The notes beneath the pieces are model-generated. The model saw only the letters and a list, made by a program, of their open reading frames with translations. It did no database searches and was not told where the DNA came from. Position numbers and translations under genes: made by a program. From Acheta domesticus (lineage: Eukaryota > Arthropoda > Insecta > Orthoptera > Gryllidae), in assembly GCA_031308135.1 (NCBI GenBank), contig JAHLJT010008756.1:76863397-76927396 (forward strand): 64,000 nucleotides of DNA. The letters are read 5' to 3'. Of the stretch, positions 63,801 to 64,000 are shown piece after piece; the stretch's first letter is position 1, and each line of letters begins with the position of its first letter.

Positions 63801-63936
63801 TAATATGCCCAACAGCCGCGGAACTTCGCCGATCCTTTTTATCAACGTTAGCGAACGGACGAAGTTTCACATTGTGGCCGCTGAAGCGCTGGTCGCTGAC
63901 CGTTCCCGAGACCTTCTGGCCGCTTTATTACTTATG

Positions 63937-63999
63937 GAAATGCACGTATTTCTGGCAATTTTGGCCACTTGGGGCGTTGCAAACCCATGTTGGTGGTAA
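63937..63999 (+). other. Possible start of another secreted protein (window edge)
   Basis: The ATG at 63937 opens MEMHVFLAILATWGVANPCW, which looks like a signal peptide. A GT (GGTGGTAAT) near 63994 could be a donor. The sequence is of higher GC than the flanks and ends with the window. It could be a first exon of a neighbouring gene or chance; no family can be named. Confidence 0.22.
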
Positions 64000-64000
64000 T

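Overview
The window looks like genomic DNA of an insect: AT-rich, repeat-dense, with one split gene whose short coding exons lie between long introns full of transposon debris. The family of that gene (secreted insect carboxylesterases), the long introns and the mix of Tc1, PIF/Harbinger, piggyBac, Jockey-like and site-specific-type LINE remnants and tRNA-like SINEs suggest a large-genome insect such as a cockroach, termite, stick insect or orthopteran. I cannot name the species from sequence alone.

The one intact host gene is on the + strand from 9101 to 49731. Ten exons (9101-9158, 19017-19177, 21297-21591, 38512-38694, 40113-40315, 40504-40675, 41172-41359, 46145-46292, 48994-49123, 49557-49731) join without any break of frame into a 570-residue type-B carboxylesterase. 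It has a signal peptide, an HGGGF oxyanion hole, the nucleophile elbow GESAG (Ser216), acid Glu351 and His473. A GC-rich promoter-like region precedes exon 1 and a polyadenylation signal follows the stop. A decayed piece of a second esterase (63298-63400) near the right edge hints at a paralogue cluster.

Layout: 1-8800 is repeat-derived intergenic DNA (Jockey RT relic, SINE, two copies of dispersed family A). 9101-49731 is the esterase gene. Intron 1 (9.9 kb) holds a hAT-type MITE, a foldback with a hammerhead-like motif, a SINE-like copy, a second foldback and family A copies. Intron 3 (16.9 kb) holds a three-unit tandem repeat beside an RT fragment, a perfect 81-bp inverted repeat with a hammerhead-like core, two piggyBac remnants, two stacked LINE remnants and, directly before exon 4, an array of decayed copies of the start of exon 4. 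Intron 7 holds Jockey-like fragments. 49751-53908 is mostly featureless. 53911-55308 is a full-length Tc1 element with one stop codon. 55747-60291 is a full-length two-gene PIF/Harbinger element, also with one nonsense codon in its transposase. 60647-61895 is a long-armed MITE inserted into a copy of family A.

Nothing here forms an operon or a multi-gene pathway. The points most worth a second look are the exon-4 array with its weak splice donor, the hammerhead-like inverted repeats, dispersed family A with its terminal hairpin, and the nearly intact DNA transposons. All calls rest on reading the sequence; no database search was run.
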